64,000 nt of DNA from Pisaster brevispinus (taxonomy: Eukaryota > Echinodermata > Asteroidea > Forcipulatida > Asteriidae), in NCBI GenBank assembly GCA_023634235.1, contig JAMKCF010000008.1:2361001-2425000 (forward strand), given 5' to 3'. Within the stretch, counting starts at the first letter, position 1. Each line of letters opens with the position of its first letter. Positions 23,431 through 36,329 of this stretch are shown in pieces. The notes beneath the pieces are model-generated. The model worked only from the letters and a program-made list of their open reading frames with translations, was not told where the DNA came from and made no database searches. Made by a program: the position numbers and the translations under genes.

Positions 23431-26400
23431 ATGGCTGCCAATGTTTCTGTAAGTTGGACTTTCGTAAAGTACTGTTTTGTTTTGTTTAGTGTTCTGCGTT
23501 TACTGCTAACCTTAAAGTTATTTCTGTTGGAAAGCGTATCGTTTCAGGTATCAATTAATTCACCTGCTGGACTAAAATAATGTGTAAAATAATAAATAAA
23601 TGGGTTTTAAATTATGTCCCAAGTTAAGTTTTTTTAAGCCAGGACCCACTGACTGTCGCACTGTGGCACTACAGTCCACTGACAGTCAAGTGGGATCCAC
23701 ACAGTGACAGTGTGAGTGCACTGCCCCGGCCTACACGTAGTTACTAGGCATAGGCACAGCAGCGCGGCATCAACGTACGTAGTGACTGCTGCTGCTGGTT
23801 GTTGGTGGACCTCTGCATCACAATCGCATCACTGATGATGTCTGAGACTGAGAGTGAGAGTGAGGAACAATTTTATTGTCTACATTCTACAGCCCAGACT
23901 GCCATACAAAAAGTCAAGTGTCAACTCAATGACACTGTGTAACGAAAGTTATTTTAATTTTATAATTATAACTAAGTAAAAAAAGTACAACAAGTTACAG
24001 TCATGACAGGCAGTGGACAATGAATGATCATTCATTCATAATCATTCATTTTTCATAGAGTCACTCAAGTTATACCAGAAAATGTGGGGATTTCAGGGTT
24101 TTTTTTGTATTTGTATCAGTATCACACTCTCACTCCATGCACACACACACAGTCATTCATTCACACTCACAGTTTACCTAAAGTAAGGATAGTGGTCAGG
24201 GGGTGAGTCCACATGCTTGGTCAAGCTGGTCCTATCATCATAACAAGCACTCCTACTCTTTTGGTAACATTTTTAATAATTACTAATATTTGAAACCATT
24301 TAACTGCATGGGTTGTGGTTACTTCCGAGAACAAAAATGGCCGCCGTCGCTTGTATCAGTGGTACGCTGCGTGCAACGCTGGTCCACGACATGCCTTAAG
24401 CTGGCATTCAATAGTATTCTGTGCGCAACACTGGTCCTCAATAATCAATGGCTTGTCTTTTATATGTAAACCGTTGGTTATATATTGTGAACCAGCGTTG
24501 CGCGCAGCATACCATCGATACAAACGACGGCGGCCATTTTTGTTATCGGAAGGCGACGATTCTGAATAACGATGGGAATTTATCATTTTTTGCACCTTTT
24601 TTTTTGCGGAGTGGATTTTCTGGACCCACCCCGAGCTCACTGTGAAAACAATGAGCACATAGAGCCTAATTTTGGCGAGCTCCGTTTTCAAAAGAGAAGT
24701 CCAGGTGCATAAACGTGAAGGGGAAAAAGTTTTGAATAGGATTTTGTACATGATGACCTATGAGGGTCGTGGAGACGATAGCGGAACAAACCGCATAGTT
24801 CTAGGAGTAGGTTGTGGTGGCACACCTGCACAGAACTGACATGTGTACATGCGTATACTGTGTAGAAACATTCACCGCATGATATATTATCTTCCAGTAC
24901 GCGCTAATCCTCCAATCAGATGCTCGAACCGGAGTGTGATATAAAGTGATAACCTACTCCCAGTTTTTATATTGCACTCTGCGTATTGAGAGTGTCAATG
25001 CGTCACGCTCCGCATACAATCAGTGCAAAAATTACTTTCTAAACTTTGCGCGTGCATGCTGTTCGTCATGAAATAACGCTCTGAAATTTTAAACTTTGCC
25101 CGTTGCACGTGTGACATTCTAAACGTTGCGCGTGCATGCTGTTCGGAGGTTGGTTGACTTATACTAGGCAGGAAGATAAATTTGTTATCACACGCGCGCT
25201 TGTGGAATAAGGAAAAATATAGCGATTCTGCGTCCCAAATTTAACGAGGCCTCGTTGGATATGGGACGCAGAAGCGCTATATTTTTCCGTATTCCACGAG
25301 CGCGCGTGTGATAACTTATAATAATTGCCAGCAAGCATAGTTAGTTTATCCATGGAGGTGGTTTATCCATCACTCAAAACCATAGTGAAAGATATGGAAC
25401 GATTAGAGAGTATGAGGAGTAAAGTAGATCTTCAACATTAGCCTAAATAAATGAACCTTGTTGTAGTGGTTTATGACAAACGTGTGTTATCTTTGGTGGT
25501 TTAAAAAAAGTAGGCAAGCACTTCTATTTTAGCAAGTAGGTGTGGCATCCATTAACATTTAAAGTAAATAAAGCATACTAGCATTTTATAATTATTAGAT
25601 TTTTATAATTTGATCTGATTTGGATTGACATGACTGAGATGCAAATGACAGGTTTTTTTAATTTATATTTTTTGAAGCTGTATGAATAATCCTTACAATT
25701 TTAAGTGGAATAGACCATAAAAAGGCCTTGGGGCGACCATTTAAGTACACCACTAAGAAAGACCTCGGCAATAACTGTTTAATTTCAAATTCTGTTATTT
25801 GAATTTCTTATTTCAGGAATCACCTGGCCAGCCACCAGGAAGTATCATCGTTGGCAGAGGTCATTCACCTCCTTGTCAGATGGCAACCAAAGAACCTCAT
25901 GAGAAAACTAAGACAACTACCAACCACACTACCCAGGATAAACGATCAAAAGGTGAAGATTATAGTAACCCACCATCACATGGTTATCCTATAACGCAAA
26001 ATTGTGTGACAAGGAATTTTTACCGATCTTTGTTGCAAAAGAAAGAATTGATCTGGCTAATGCTTATAAAATATGTACAATTCTTATCCCATTTTAAAAT
26101 GAAGTTAAGATATCAAATCATATTGAGTTGTGATCTTTATTCAATAAAGTTCTCGGTATTGTTTAGATTTTAAGTGTATGTTGTAAACATTCCTGTATGA
26201 ACGACACAGATGTTGCCTGGCAGAAAATGCCTTGTACATATTTGCATTTACTAAATCAATGTTAGGGTAAACTGTGTGAAACTATGTACTGTAACTGTTT
26301 ACAAATTTTACCAAAACGAATGCGAAGTAAATCTGGGTTTTTATCCGCCTATCTCTGCTTTAACATGAGTTTCATTGTTTTGGAAGATTTTGACATCATA

Positions 26401-29400
26401 AAAGAACCAGAATTGTAATTGTGGTATTTTGTTATGTGTTTTAACACAGATCGTCAGTTAGCCCCTTCCACATGCAGCCAACCCAAAGCTAAGCGAAGGT
26501 TGGAGTCAGTAGAAGGACATGATGACAGTACCACTGATCCCCAACTGGAGAATCTCTGCCGAAAGAAGTTCAAGCCAATTGCTCCCAAACCCACTGTGAA
26601 GAAGGACCACCATCAGTCGGTCGTCACAGCCACTGTCCCCATCAAGGATGTCACTTATACAGACCATCTGACGAAAGGGGGCTGCAAGAATGGAGCCGTC
26701 ATGTTTATGAGCCCCAAAGTCCAGTTGATCCCGAGTGTGCCAATATTAGCCCGGGCTTCACCCGGCGAGGGCTGCAAAATTCCAATGAACGCTTCTCCAT
26801 TTTCTATGACCCATACTTTGTTTCCACAAGGCAAGTACCTGAATGTAATCACCCCTCCTGCCAGGGTCTCACTGACTGATGTTGCTGGCCACTATAAGAC
26901 AGTCGTTCAGTTATTGCCAAATGGCACCAACAATCTTAGCACACAGACTCATTGTCAAATACCTTCTGAGAGTAAAGGCAGTGATGAGAGGCGAGCTTCC
27001 AAAGCAACTACAAGAAGTGAACAAAATAAATCTACAAATGTATCTTCAGGACCAAAGATAGTCAGTCCTAACACTAAAACTAAAGGTGTGTCAAAGCCTA
27101 AGGCTAGTAGATACAAGTACAGTCTTCTGATGAATGGAGGTTCATACGATGGAGCTGTGCTTAACAACCCTGTTACAAACCAGAAGTTGCAGCCCTCCGT
27201 CTCTCCTGCCGTTTCATTGAATGGAAGCGTGCGGCTGAATCTTCCAGCTGTGCTGACCAGTTCTGGAGTTCTGCAGATAACGGTGCCTAGTGTTGGGATT
27301 GCCAACGGCCAAGTGCAAATCCTTGATTGTAGTCAACAGGCTGAGGTCATACAAGCAAGTATGGCTCCAGTTACCACATCCCCGTCGATTTGCACATCAA
27401 CTGCTGCTGCGACTACAATAGCCACAACGCCCGCAGTGTACTCGCCCAACACAGCAGTTTCTAATGTATTAACTCCTGAATCAATTGGAAGTGACACGCA
27501 AGACTCTGTTTTGCACCCCAATAATGACAACACCAGTGCCCCTGACACAAACGGTATGTCTCTGGATGAGACATTGAGAGCCATGCTGAAAAGCCCCAGA
27601 GCAACAGCTTCTCTTGAGAAACAAAAGGAAACCCTTCAACCAAAGAAAACAAAACCACATAGAACTAGTAGCTCAACTGCAAGAAGTCGCCATAAGGGGA
27701 AAAAGACTCGACCAGTTACATCCAGTGCACCTGCAGTGATTGTGCACAGTAGTACAAGTGAGCAAAGCAGTGGCAGAACTGTGATAGTGGATTCAAGATC
27801 CAATCAAAGTACAGAGAGGGGACCTTTGTATCCAACTCAAGTCGCTCGTGGACCATTGGTTAGTAGATACACACCAGAACAAGGCAGTGATGGAGTGGCT
27901 GCTAAAGAGAAAAATGTGCAATATGGGTCGTCGATAAATCACGACAATACTTTGGTGGGTCAGAGTGACCTGGGATCAGAAGTAATAGGGGACTCCAGGA
28001 TTACACTCACTAGACATCCAGGTTATCTTGCTAATGATGACACAGTTAACCTGGTACCTCTAGTAAATGATTTGAACAGAAAAGGTGCTGGAACACCAGA
28101 TTTGTCTAGGAGACTCACAATTACGTCAGACACTGCAGCTTCCCCTTTGACCGCACCTGTTAATAGTGGGCCAACGAACATGCCAATTTACTCTTCCAAA
28201 ACAGGTCCTCAGACTGTTGATCAGATTCGACAAACTTTGGTGTCAACATGTGTGACCACAACCAGTAATATTCAACACACGAGTAGGGTCATAAGCGATT
28301 GTTGGAGTAGGACAGACCACATGGCACCAAGGGCTGCAAGCCTTCCTAACTTTGCAACAGGTTCGAGAGGTGTTCCTCCAACTGCAACTACTACACCTTC
28401 CATCGCATTTCATATTCCCACAAATCAGCCAGTCCAGCTGAGAAATACAAGTAATGCCTCTGTGCCTTCACCTATGGGATTTGAACAAGCAATAGACAAG
28501 TCTCTCGGAGACAGTACTCCAGTTTTGTCTCCGTCATCTGTCATGCAACCTATGCAACCCCAACGACCTCTGCAATCCTCAAATTGTATCATCACCACTA
28601 CAAACTTTGAGCCACTGCCAAACAGTATCACATCTAGTGTTATCACAAGACCAGTGTTCAATTCCAGTGACAATGTTATAGTTAGAAACTCCCACAACCT
28701 TCCCGATAGAAGCTCCTCTGCCCTGCGACCCCATGACAGTGTTCTTCCGAGATCATCCATTCAGCCTGCACAAGAGACTATAAGGCCCCAGGGTATCTCA
28801 GTCAGTGCTTCTCATGGAACAGCGGAGCTCAATAGACAAAGTGTTGGGACTTGCACAGCAGTGACATATTCTCACAATACAATGACATCGGTACACAGTG
28901 GAAACCCAGACTTTCCATCCCTTGTCAATAGTCCTACCAACTTGAATTTACCTACTTTACCAACCCCACTGACACAGCGGGGAGCTTACTTCTCTGAAAT
29001 GGACAGATCAAGAAGACTGCCCTTTCCATCTGAAATAAGAGAGACATTAAGAGAAGACAGTGTGATGGTTCCAGCACGCAGACAACTACAGCTTCTGGAT
29101 GAACATGAAAGAAACCCTCCGGCTCACACCAATGGTCAGATTGGTAACCTGGTCCTCAATCAGCCAAATAGCGAAATGCCTCCAGCAATTTCCAGACAGA
29201 ATATTCCAGAGCCGGCTCTACTTAGGCAAAATGTTGATGCATCTGTTCTCAGACCAAATGAACCCAACTCCTTGCCGTTGAGAAACACTGAACCAAGTTT
29301 ATTCACCCCACCAACCACAGTTGTACCCCATCATGCAGGCATTCTGGCAACAGCAATACTCAGATCAAGAGCTCTTGAGAGAAACCCATGGTTAATGTCT

Positions 29401-31560
29401 CCACTGAATGTAAGCACGTCATCCACAGTTTCAAATAGCCTCCCAACTACAGCCACATCAACTCTTTCTACGACGGCTGGCTACTCTGGAGGGACAATTT
29501 GCAGTTCCCATTCTGTCAGTGTAGTGAATGATAGCACTGCTCATTCACATCATATTGGAGATGTGCTTCACTTGAGAGCTGCCACAGGCATGCATACATC
29601 ACTGGGTAGATCCGCAGTTAAAGAATCAGGTAGTTGGTGTATGCCTGCAGAGGGCATCCTTAACCCAAGAGAGGCAGACAATTTGATAGGTAGTCATGTG
29701 TCACAGTTTAACCTCTTGAGGCAACGGGGAATGGCAACCATCACTTCTGACTTGGCAGGTGTCAGAAACTCTGAACTTGAACGGCCTGGTCCAATTATTC
29801 CAACAGCAACTTCAGGAGAGCAACATCAAAACCCAGATGTTCTTGTACAGTCTGTGCCACTTCACAGCAATATTTCAGCTAATGCAAGAAATGCCATGAA
29901 TGAAGCACTGCTGAAAAGAACCAGAGCCCCACGCATTCAGGCACGAAGGTGTACAACACCAGCTTTAGTAGTTAGCTCACAGAGTCATACCAGCAGTGGT
30001 GTCGTCACTTCAAACCAGGAGTGCATCAGTTCGATTGAAGTGCACCCTCAACTCGGATCTGATCGACAGACACTGACATCCACAGATTCCCAACACGTTG
30101 TAATGGGGCAGCCAAGGCACACCATGCCCCATCAGCATGCTGCTCACCACATGCATGCTGTGCCTGGAAGCAGACTTTCTACAGATTCTGTGTCTCATTT
30201 GCCAATGCCACTGATGCCTCCTCCATCAGTTTTGTATGGAAGTTCTACTCCTGTGCCCAATCTTTCCATGACACCTCTCCACGGGGTGCCACTTCCAGGA
30301 GCACTGCCTGGTCACTCTATGCAGGGGCATGGAGTGACTCACCAGCTACATGGCACACCTCCGCCAACACCACACCATGGGCAGTCCACGGGACCTAACC
30401 CCCAAGGTACTGTCAATCACATGTTTGTATCCACTCCATTTGGACCTATCCACCGCTCACTCTATATGCCACCTCCGAGTCCCCACCCTCCAGATCTCAG
30501 TCTCATGTCTCCAAGATCTTATGGACAAGTTCATGTGCATGATAGTGTTTTATACAGTCCTCGTTTCTCTTCTCCACTAAGGAATCTACCAACTTCAAAC
30601 CTGACCGAAGGAATGTTTAGCTCTTCCCTACCAAGAAGTTTCTCTGAAGATCGTTTGGATACTTGTTGCTCTGGGGCCTATGCTCACTCGCCTCCAATGC
30701 ATGACAACTCCGGTCACATGTTCCCACCAGGATTTATGTCTCCTTCAATGAGTCGAAACCAGCCCCCTATACAGACAAGCCTTTGCAACAGCCTCCAGAG
30801 ACCATTTGGTCATCGTGGCCATCAGACCATGCCAGAAAGGCTCCCTGGCCCATTTTTCCACGAAGGCATAAGACACCCCTCTCCACATCAACTCCACACA
30901 CCCATTATACCAACCAGTAGTTTTTCCAGTCCACCCACCCCATCAACTATGACAAACGTTTGTAGCTCCCTCGATACCAGTGTTCTGGCGAGTGCTGTGT
31001 CCAGTTGTAATCCCATACAACCAAACAGTGTTGGTAGTCTTGTCAACTCAGTGAGTCCAGCCATGTCGTCTACAGCAGCAGCAACCCCCGGGAGCACAAT
31101 ATCATCAAGTGGAAGTGATTGTCCCTCAGCATTAACGACGTCTTCAAGCCCCTTAAACACCACACCTACACGGGTGTACAATGTGGGAAACACAAGCGAC
31201 AAGTACCTACCTCTGGAGTTAGTTGTGTCCTCTCCTTCAACGACAGTAGCCACACCTGCCCCTGTCACAATTCCCTCCCAACTCATCAGCGAGCAGATCG
31301 TCAAATTTGGTGATGTCACGCTTGAATGCAGTCGGCAGATCCTGCGGGAGTCTGGTCGGACAGTGCTGTGCTGCTGGGGCTGTGATTACCACACGGCCGA
31401 GCCAAAGAAGATGTACAGGCATCAGCGACGAGATGAACAGCCAATGAAATGCCAGTTATGCAGTCACATGGGTCAGTCTCGCTGCCAGTTAAATCAACAT
31501 TTCAAAGAAGAGCACATGGATAAAGATGAAGACCCATTTAGGTCATCGGCTGTAACCTGA
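23431..31560 (+). CDS. Large Ser/Thr/Pro-rich protein with C-terminal C2H2 zinc finger
   Basis: Three coding exons are proposed: 23431-23448 (MAANVS, start context AAGATGG), 25817-25952 and 26450-31560, joined in phase at GT/AG borders to give 1754 aa. The first exon is tiny, so its assignment rests on phase, start context and splice consensus. Most of the protein is one 5111-nt exon of low-complexity Ser/Thr/Pro/Asn-rich sequence with basic patches (KAKRR near residue 66, KKTKPHR near 450) and a short helix-like motif LDETLRAMLKSP near 424. The C-terminus has a Cys-rich pair: CWGCDYH (from about 1693, second ligand pair incomplete) and a canonical C-x2-C-x12-H-x4-H finger at about 1719-1740 (CQLC...HFKEEH). 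This suggests a nuclear DNA- or chromatin-associated protein. I cannot assign a named family. Confidence 0.85.
24323..24551. mobile_element. Palindromic MITE with ATGGCCGCC arms
   Basis: The left arm TTCCGAGAACAAAAATGGCC is matched by the inverse GGCCATTTTTGTTATCGGAA at the right end. Pairing continues inward through GTATCAGTGGTACGCTGCG and its inverse. It lies in the first intron of the large zinc-finger gene. No coding capacity. Confidence 0.65.
25034..25146. repeat. Direct repeat of a 30-bp CG-rich module
   Basis: The sequence TTGCGCGTGCATGCTGTTCG occurs at about 25051-25070 and again at about 25127-25146, each preceded by CTAAAC. A third degenerate copy (CTTTGCCCGTTGCACGTG) lies between them. 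Confidence 0.5.
25176..25320. mobile_element. Near-perfect palindromic MITE
   Basis: Arms read TTATCACACGCGCGCTTGTGG and, inverted, CCACGAGCGCGCGTGTGATAA; pairing continues through GGAAAAATATAGCG and CTGCGTCCCA to a hinge at GAGGCCTC near 25245. The arms are only slightly diverged, so the insertion is fairly recent or the hairpin is maintained. Confidence 0.6.
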
Positions 31561-31822
31561 AGTGAACTTTTCTCTGCTTCAGTACAACAAGATTTATCGC
31601 GATATTAAACCATTGTACTATCACTATCCATGGCTTTAAAGGGCATTGAGAGGCTAACTTGCCTTGAAAAAAGCACGTAAGAAACACACATTATTATTAC
31701 AGTCGCAGCAAAGTCGAATCCTCCTTTAAACTTCTCAATCTGCACAAAAAACAACCAGTTTGAATTACTTGTACAGCCCTGTTGCACTGAGCCACTGGGT
31801 GACTTTTGAACGCATGGTTGAA
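31561..31822 (+). other. Zinc-finger gene 3' flank
   Basis: Non-coding sequence directly after the stop codon; probably the start of the 3' untranslated region. The poly(A) site cannot be fixed: AATAAA occurs first near 32039, inside a fold-back repeat. Confidence 0.35.
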
Positions 31823-32580
31823 GTAGACTTACCAGGTAAGTTTCCATTGTTGACATTGTTTGGTGAACATGAAGACATTTTCTCAGGGTAGGTGTTACTT
31901 TCCAAACGCGCCAGGTTGATCGCTACTCGTGAATAAGGATCTGAAGTAACCACACATTTTGACTTGACATAGTCCTTCCAGCAAAGACTGCTAAAAAGTC
32001 AATAAGTCAATCTTGGGTTTTAATATTCAAAAATCAGAAATAAATATAAGGTAGCTTTCGAAAAATATGGAAAAATCAGCAATACTACATGAGTGCTTTG
32101 TGTATGGAATGCTAGTCTTTGATTGGTTTAATTCGAATGATAAAGTGTTGAGAAAACCGTTTTACGAATTGACCCCTGGCTTCGATTTATTGGTGAAGTG
32201 ACTGCAGCAACGGGACTCGTGGGTTTTAATATTCAAAAATTAGAAATAAATATAAGGCAGCTTTATAAAAAAATAATAAAATCAGCGACTTTGGGTTTTC
32301 AATTTTAAGAAAAAGGTATTAAGAATTGTCTGAATCAAAACAGAAACCTACTAACAACGGAATAACACCTGTGAATTGATTGTTGTACTGGTTATCCTAC
32401 CTAAGTCCAAAAACACTTCTCAGGGAGAATAAGCTCAAAGCAGTGTAGCCAGTCTACGTATTACTACTCTGCTGCCTACCATTTACTTTGGATCTTTATA
32501 CACGAGTAGCGATCGACTCCTGGCGTTTGGAAAGTAACATCTACCTTTTCTCAGCGCAATGACTTTACCTGTTAAGTCTG
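31823..32580. mobile_element. Fold-back element downstream of the zinc-finger gene
   Basis: GTAGACTTACCAGGTAA at 31823 is matched by the inverse of GCAGACTTAACAGGTAA ending at 32580. Inner arms TTACTTTCCAAACGCGCCAGG (about 31897) and CCTGGCGTTTGGAAAGTAAC (about 32519) also pair. The middle holds a direct repeat of GGGTTTTAATATTCAAAAAT at about 32014 and 32220. Confidence 0.55.
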
Positions 32581-32849
32581 CTGCCACCTAGTGTCACCAG
32601 AAGTCTTTGTTTTCAAGAGTTTTAGTCTTGTGCTATTCTAATGAAGTAAGGCTAAATTGATAATTCTCAACTGTTACCAGTGTCTCATAGGCATTTATGT
32701 CTTCACACGTGCAAACTCTAGCACAACTTCTGTACAATTTAACCCAGTGTTAATCTTTTACGTAGCAATTCCATATCTTTATCAATTGAAAGCGTCGCTT
32801 CCAATCTAATACAAAGTAAGACACTCATTTATAAACATGCCTATTGACT

Positions 32850-33230
32850 TGTGCCAATCTATACAAACGTGGAGCATCATCAACATGCCTGGAATTACAT
32901 GAAGGCCATGGAGGCTATGGCCTCTGTTGCCCTAGTCTTGGCCTTGGTGCCCCTTCAAAAGTTTCCGAAAGACTTTCAGCTTTTCATATGGAAGCGCCCT
33001 TTGCAAATTGAAAATTGTCTTGGCCTCTTAAAAATGAAATTCCAGGCCTGCTGCCTGCATCAAATGCTGTGTGTGTTTTTTTACTTCAAATGTAATGAGG
33101 CCATAGACATTATGGCAAGCCTTGCTACATATCAGAACAAAATGGTGGACATGAATCTGTCTTTTGTATACATTCTAAGGTATAATATAGAAATGTTTGT
33201 CAGTTTATATATTTAAATTTGCATTGTGGA
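32850..33230. repeat. Probable dispersed repeat
   Basis: The segment contains GAAGGCCATGGAGGC and AATGAAATTCCAGGCC blocks that resemble sequence near 6830-6905, read in the opposite or same sense. A 121-codon open frame here shows no domain and is treated as repeat-derived. Confidence 0.3.
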
Positions 33231-33249
33231 TAAAGAATATTATTAGTGT

Positions 33250-33330
33250 TTTACCCCACACCGATGTGTGTTAAGAACTGTATACTCAGAACTTTCCCGA
33301 GTACACATAGGTCTAGGGTCACACAGATCT
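33250..33330 (-). mobile_element. tRNA-SINE fragment (3' part)
   Basis: CACACCGATGTGTGTTAAGAAC followed by TGTATACTCAGAACTTTCCC is the inverse of the tail seen in the SINE at 33940-34085. Only the 3' part is present, on the minus strand. Confidence 0.5.
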
Positions 33331-33744
33331 CCTTTACAAGAAGAAGAGGTAATGAAGCAATGTTATAATCTGAACTCAGTTTGAAGGGATTCTGTATTTT
33401 TCGATAAACGGTTTGTAAACACGTTTATATCCACTATAATCCATTCACATTTTCTACCAAATTGCATTCATCTGTTGTGCTTTTGGCCCATTTATCTGAA
33501 GTACAACAGAGTTTCCTAAAGCTATACATGTACAAAGATTTTCTCTTTTCACAAAATCATTCTTTCCACTCCAAATATGAGTGTTTTACCAAATATTGTT
33601 TATTTTGATTTACTATTGTTTGTTAAGTTTGAAACACCAGGGGAGTCTCAAAAAGCACCCTGTATTTCGTAACCCTTCGAGAGAAAAAAACCCAAGTTCA
33701 TAATTGCATTCAGCATAAAGAATATTAGTTTCATATTTATATAT

Positions 33745-33900
33745 TTTTTACTCTACACTGGTGTGTGATAAGCACTGTACACTCGGTGCTTTCCCAAGCC
33801 ATGTGGAAAAAACAATCCAAAGGCATACTACTCGAGTGGGATTCAAACCTACAACCCCAACAATTCTAGAGCATCCTAGAGCATCCTAGCTGTGGTACCC
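33745..33900 (-). mobile_element. tRNA-derived SINE, antisense copy
   Basis: Contains the tail sequence (GTGTGTGATAAGCACTGTAC, TCGGTGCTTTCCC) and a decayed inverse B box (GGGATTCAAACC near 33838). Same family as the sense copy at 33940. Confidence 0.55.
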
Positions 33901-33934
33901 GCTGCTAATGTATAGTATTCTTACTGGTATTTTG

Positions 33935-34085
33935 TCACGGGGCACACTCACTTGTCAAGTGGTCAGACAGAATAGAGGAGTTGTGGGTTCGAATCCCACC
34001 GAAGTAGTATGCCTGTTGATTGTCTTCTTCAGCAGGACTCTGGGGAAAGTGCTGAGTATACAGTTCTTATCAATCAATAGCTTAA
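33935..34085 (+). mobile_element. tRNA-derived SINE, sense copy
   Basis: The A-box region TGTCAAGTGGTC (about 33953) and a perfect B box GGTTCGAATCC (33986-33996) mark a tRNA-derived head. The tail runs GACTCTGGGGAAAGTGCTGAG to CAGTTCTTATCAATC. It forms a tail-to-tail-like pair with the antisense copy just upstream. Confidence 0.65.
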
Positions 34086-35529
34086 AGTTAAAAAACAAAT
34101 AAAAATCATTTTATGTTTAGCAAAAATAGCTGCGCAGTAGACAGAGCTTCAAAACAAAATAAACTTTTGTCAGGTTATCAGTTTTCTTTGTTAATGTTTA
34201 TAAAGGTCATAAATTATTACAAATTACTTAGTTTGTTTAGCATTCCTCCTTTTTTACACTAATGTAGAATGTTCCATGAAATCATCCCCATGAATACGTT
34301 TGAGTTCTTGAAATATGTCTTCATTATTTTTTTATTATTAAACTTGTGAAACAATTCCTTCCAGTTTTCTTCATGCCACTCTGGTCTTTTCAACTTTCCA
34401 CTCTGAAGAACAAATTAACATAATCTAAACCGATTTCTTCCAAATAATTATGTGATTTTTAATGTAATTAAATTATAAAAATGCAGCTGAAATAACTTTT
34501 ATAATGAAAACTTATAAATAACTTCTGTAGAGCATCTTCTGTACATTTGATAAAAACTTTTACTGATTACTGTACATTGTTACCAATCTAACTCCATGTA
34601 AAGTTAACAAATGAGAGCCTATTTATTTACCAAACCATGCTTATATTTTTCATGTTGTTAATTGCTTTTAAAAAAAGTTTTAGAACTATGGCTTAACACA
34701 TATCCTTTGTGAAGCCTGTAAATTAACGGGGAATGTGTGTGTAGAGTGAAATATTCATAGTTCATACTTGTCTTTTTAAAATGTTGTACATGTACAAGTT
34801 TTAAAACATGATCCTGTTTGTATTTCTTAAAATGTAACAAACTATTTATAATTGTGAAAAAAATACAGGAATTTTCTTCTCATCTAAAAGTTTTAAAAGA
34901 GTTACTTTCTGTCAACCACTGGACATGGGCTAAGTTTGCACATTCATCGACTAGCGGCTGATATTAACTGGTACTCATACTCAGAAACATGCGTTGGGTA
35001 CCAGGCGATATTGATCTCTAGGCGACAAATAATCCTTTTGTGAATTAGCCCCCATGCTGTTAGGTTTTAAAAAACAAGTGAAAGTTACTTATTTTGAGAA
35101 AAAAAAGTTGAAATGACGTTAATCTCCTATCTACAGTGAGATGAGTAACTTTAAAAACAGAATGCGGTAGGCCTAATATGCACCAATTTGGTATGTATCT
35201 TGAAAACTTGTTATTGAGATAAGATTCATGTTAAGCCCTTTTGTGCAATTGTTTTCTTTGTTCCTCGTTTAGCACACTGGGAAAGCAGAATTTTCTCTTC
35301 CAGTGGTTGATCTTTTGTTTTCACACAATAGTGCGTTACTATAAATTGTAATATTTTGCAAAAATGTAAACATTGTAAAGGATACATATATACACAAAAT
35401 AGCCTGATCCATGGATCTACTCTTTTTGTGCATGAGTATAACAGAATGTGAGGCACACTTTGCTGCTGTGATTGGGCCATCAAAAAAATTGCATAGGAAG
35501 TATTGGAATTGCATAGGACGTATTTTTGT

Positions 35530-35830
35530 TATTGCACTTTTTGTGAAATGCCAGCATCCTTTGCCAGGCTTTGGGTGTCATGTAGGTTCGAGTCCTGGCC
35601 TGGTCAGTCGCGCGCTTGTGTCTTTAAGCTAGGCACTGTATCATGCTTGCTTCTCTCCTCCCAGGAGTACAAATGGGTACTGGTGAGAACTGGGGAGTAA
35701 CCTGCAATAGACTGGCATCCTGTCCAGACGAAATAGAAATATTCACAGTGGTTTAATGCGAATGAAACCGGGTATAAGAACTGGCCTGGTAAGCTGTATT
35801 GGCTCAGGAAATACTTCTCTTTTGTTTACT
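35530..35830 (+). mobile_element. tRNA-derived SINE with conserved central domain
   Basis: B-box-like GTTCGAGTCC near 35588 is followed by the block GTAACCTGCAATAGACTGGC and CATCCTGTCCAG, a core I recall from widespread metazoan SINEs, and ends in GTATAAGAACTGGCCTGG. No coding function. Confidence 0.55.
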
Positions 35831-36169
35831 TTTTGCCAGCCATCTTTTAAAATGGCAAAATCCCATTAAAAAATGTCATAATAATACAAATGTATATGTG
35901 AGCTGTTCAATGATAGCGTTTTATTAGTGGTCTAGCTTTACGATATTTTATACACGAGGATGGAACTGTGTACTATTTCGGAAAGAAACATTATTTTAAT
36001 GAAATCCAAGTGATATGTGTGTGCCTACATCTTGAAACTATTTTAGATTCTTCCCCCTCCCCCCAAAACAACCTAAAAGTGTTGCAACTATTGCGACTAA
36101 TTTGTACCTCTTTGTTTTGCTGTTGCATATCTTTATTTTTTTGATATTTTTTTGTATTCATTTATCTAT

Positions 36170-36320
36170 GTACTTCTTTATTCATTCATTTATTTATTTG
36201 TTTATTTATTTATTTATTTGTTTATTTATTTATTTATTTATGTATTTATTTATTCATTTATTTATTCATTAATTTATTTGTTGTTTAATTATTTATTTAG
36301 TTAGTTATTTATTTATCTAT
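36170..36320. repeat. TTTA microsatellite
   Basis: About 150 bp of TTTA units with scattered TTTG and TTCA variants. Confidence 0.85.
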
Positions 36321-36329
36321 ATACATGTA

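Noticed and set aside
32851..33216. 121-codon open frame
   Set aside because: No domain, no splice context, and blocks of it resemble other sequence in the window; probably a repeat-derived frame.
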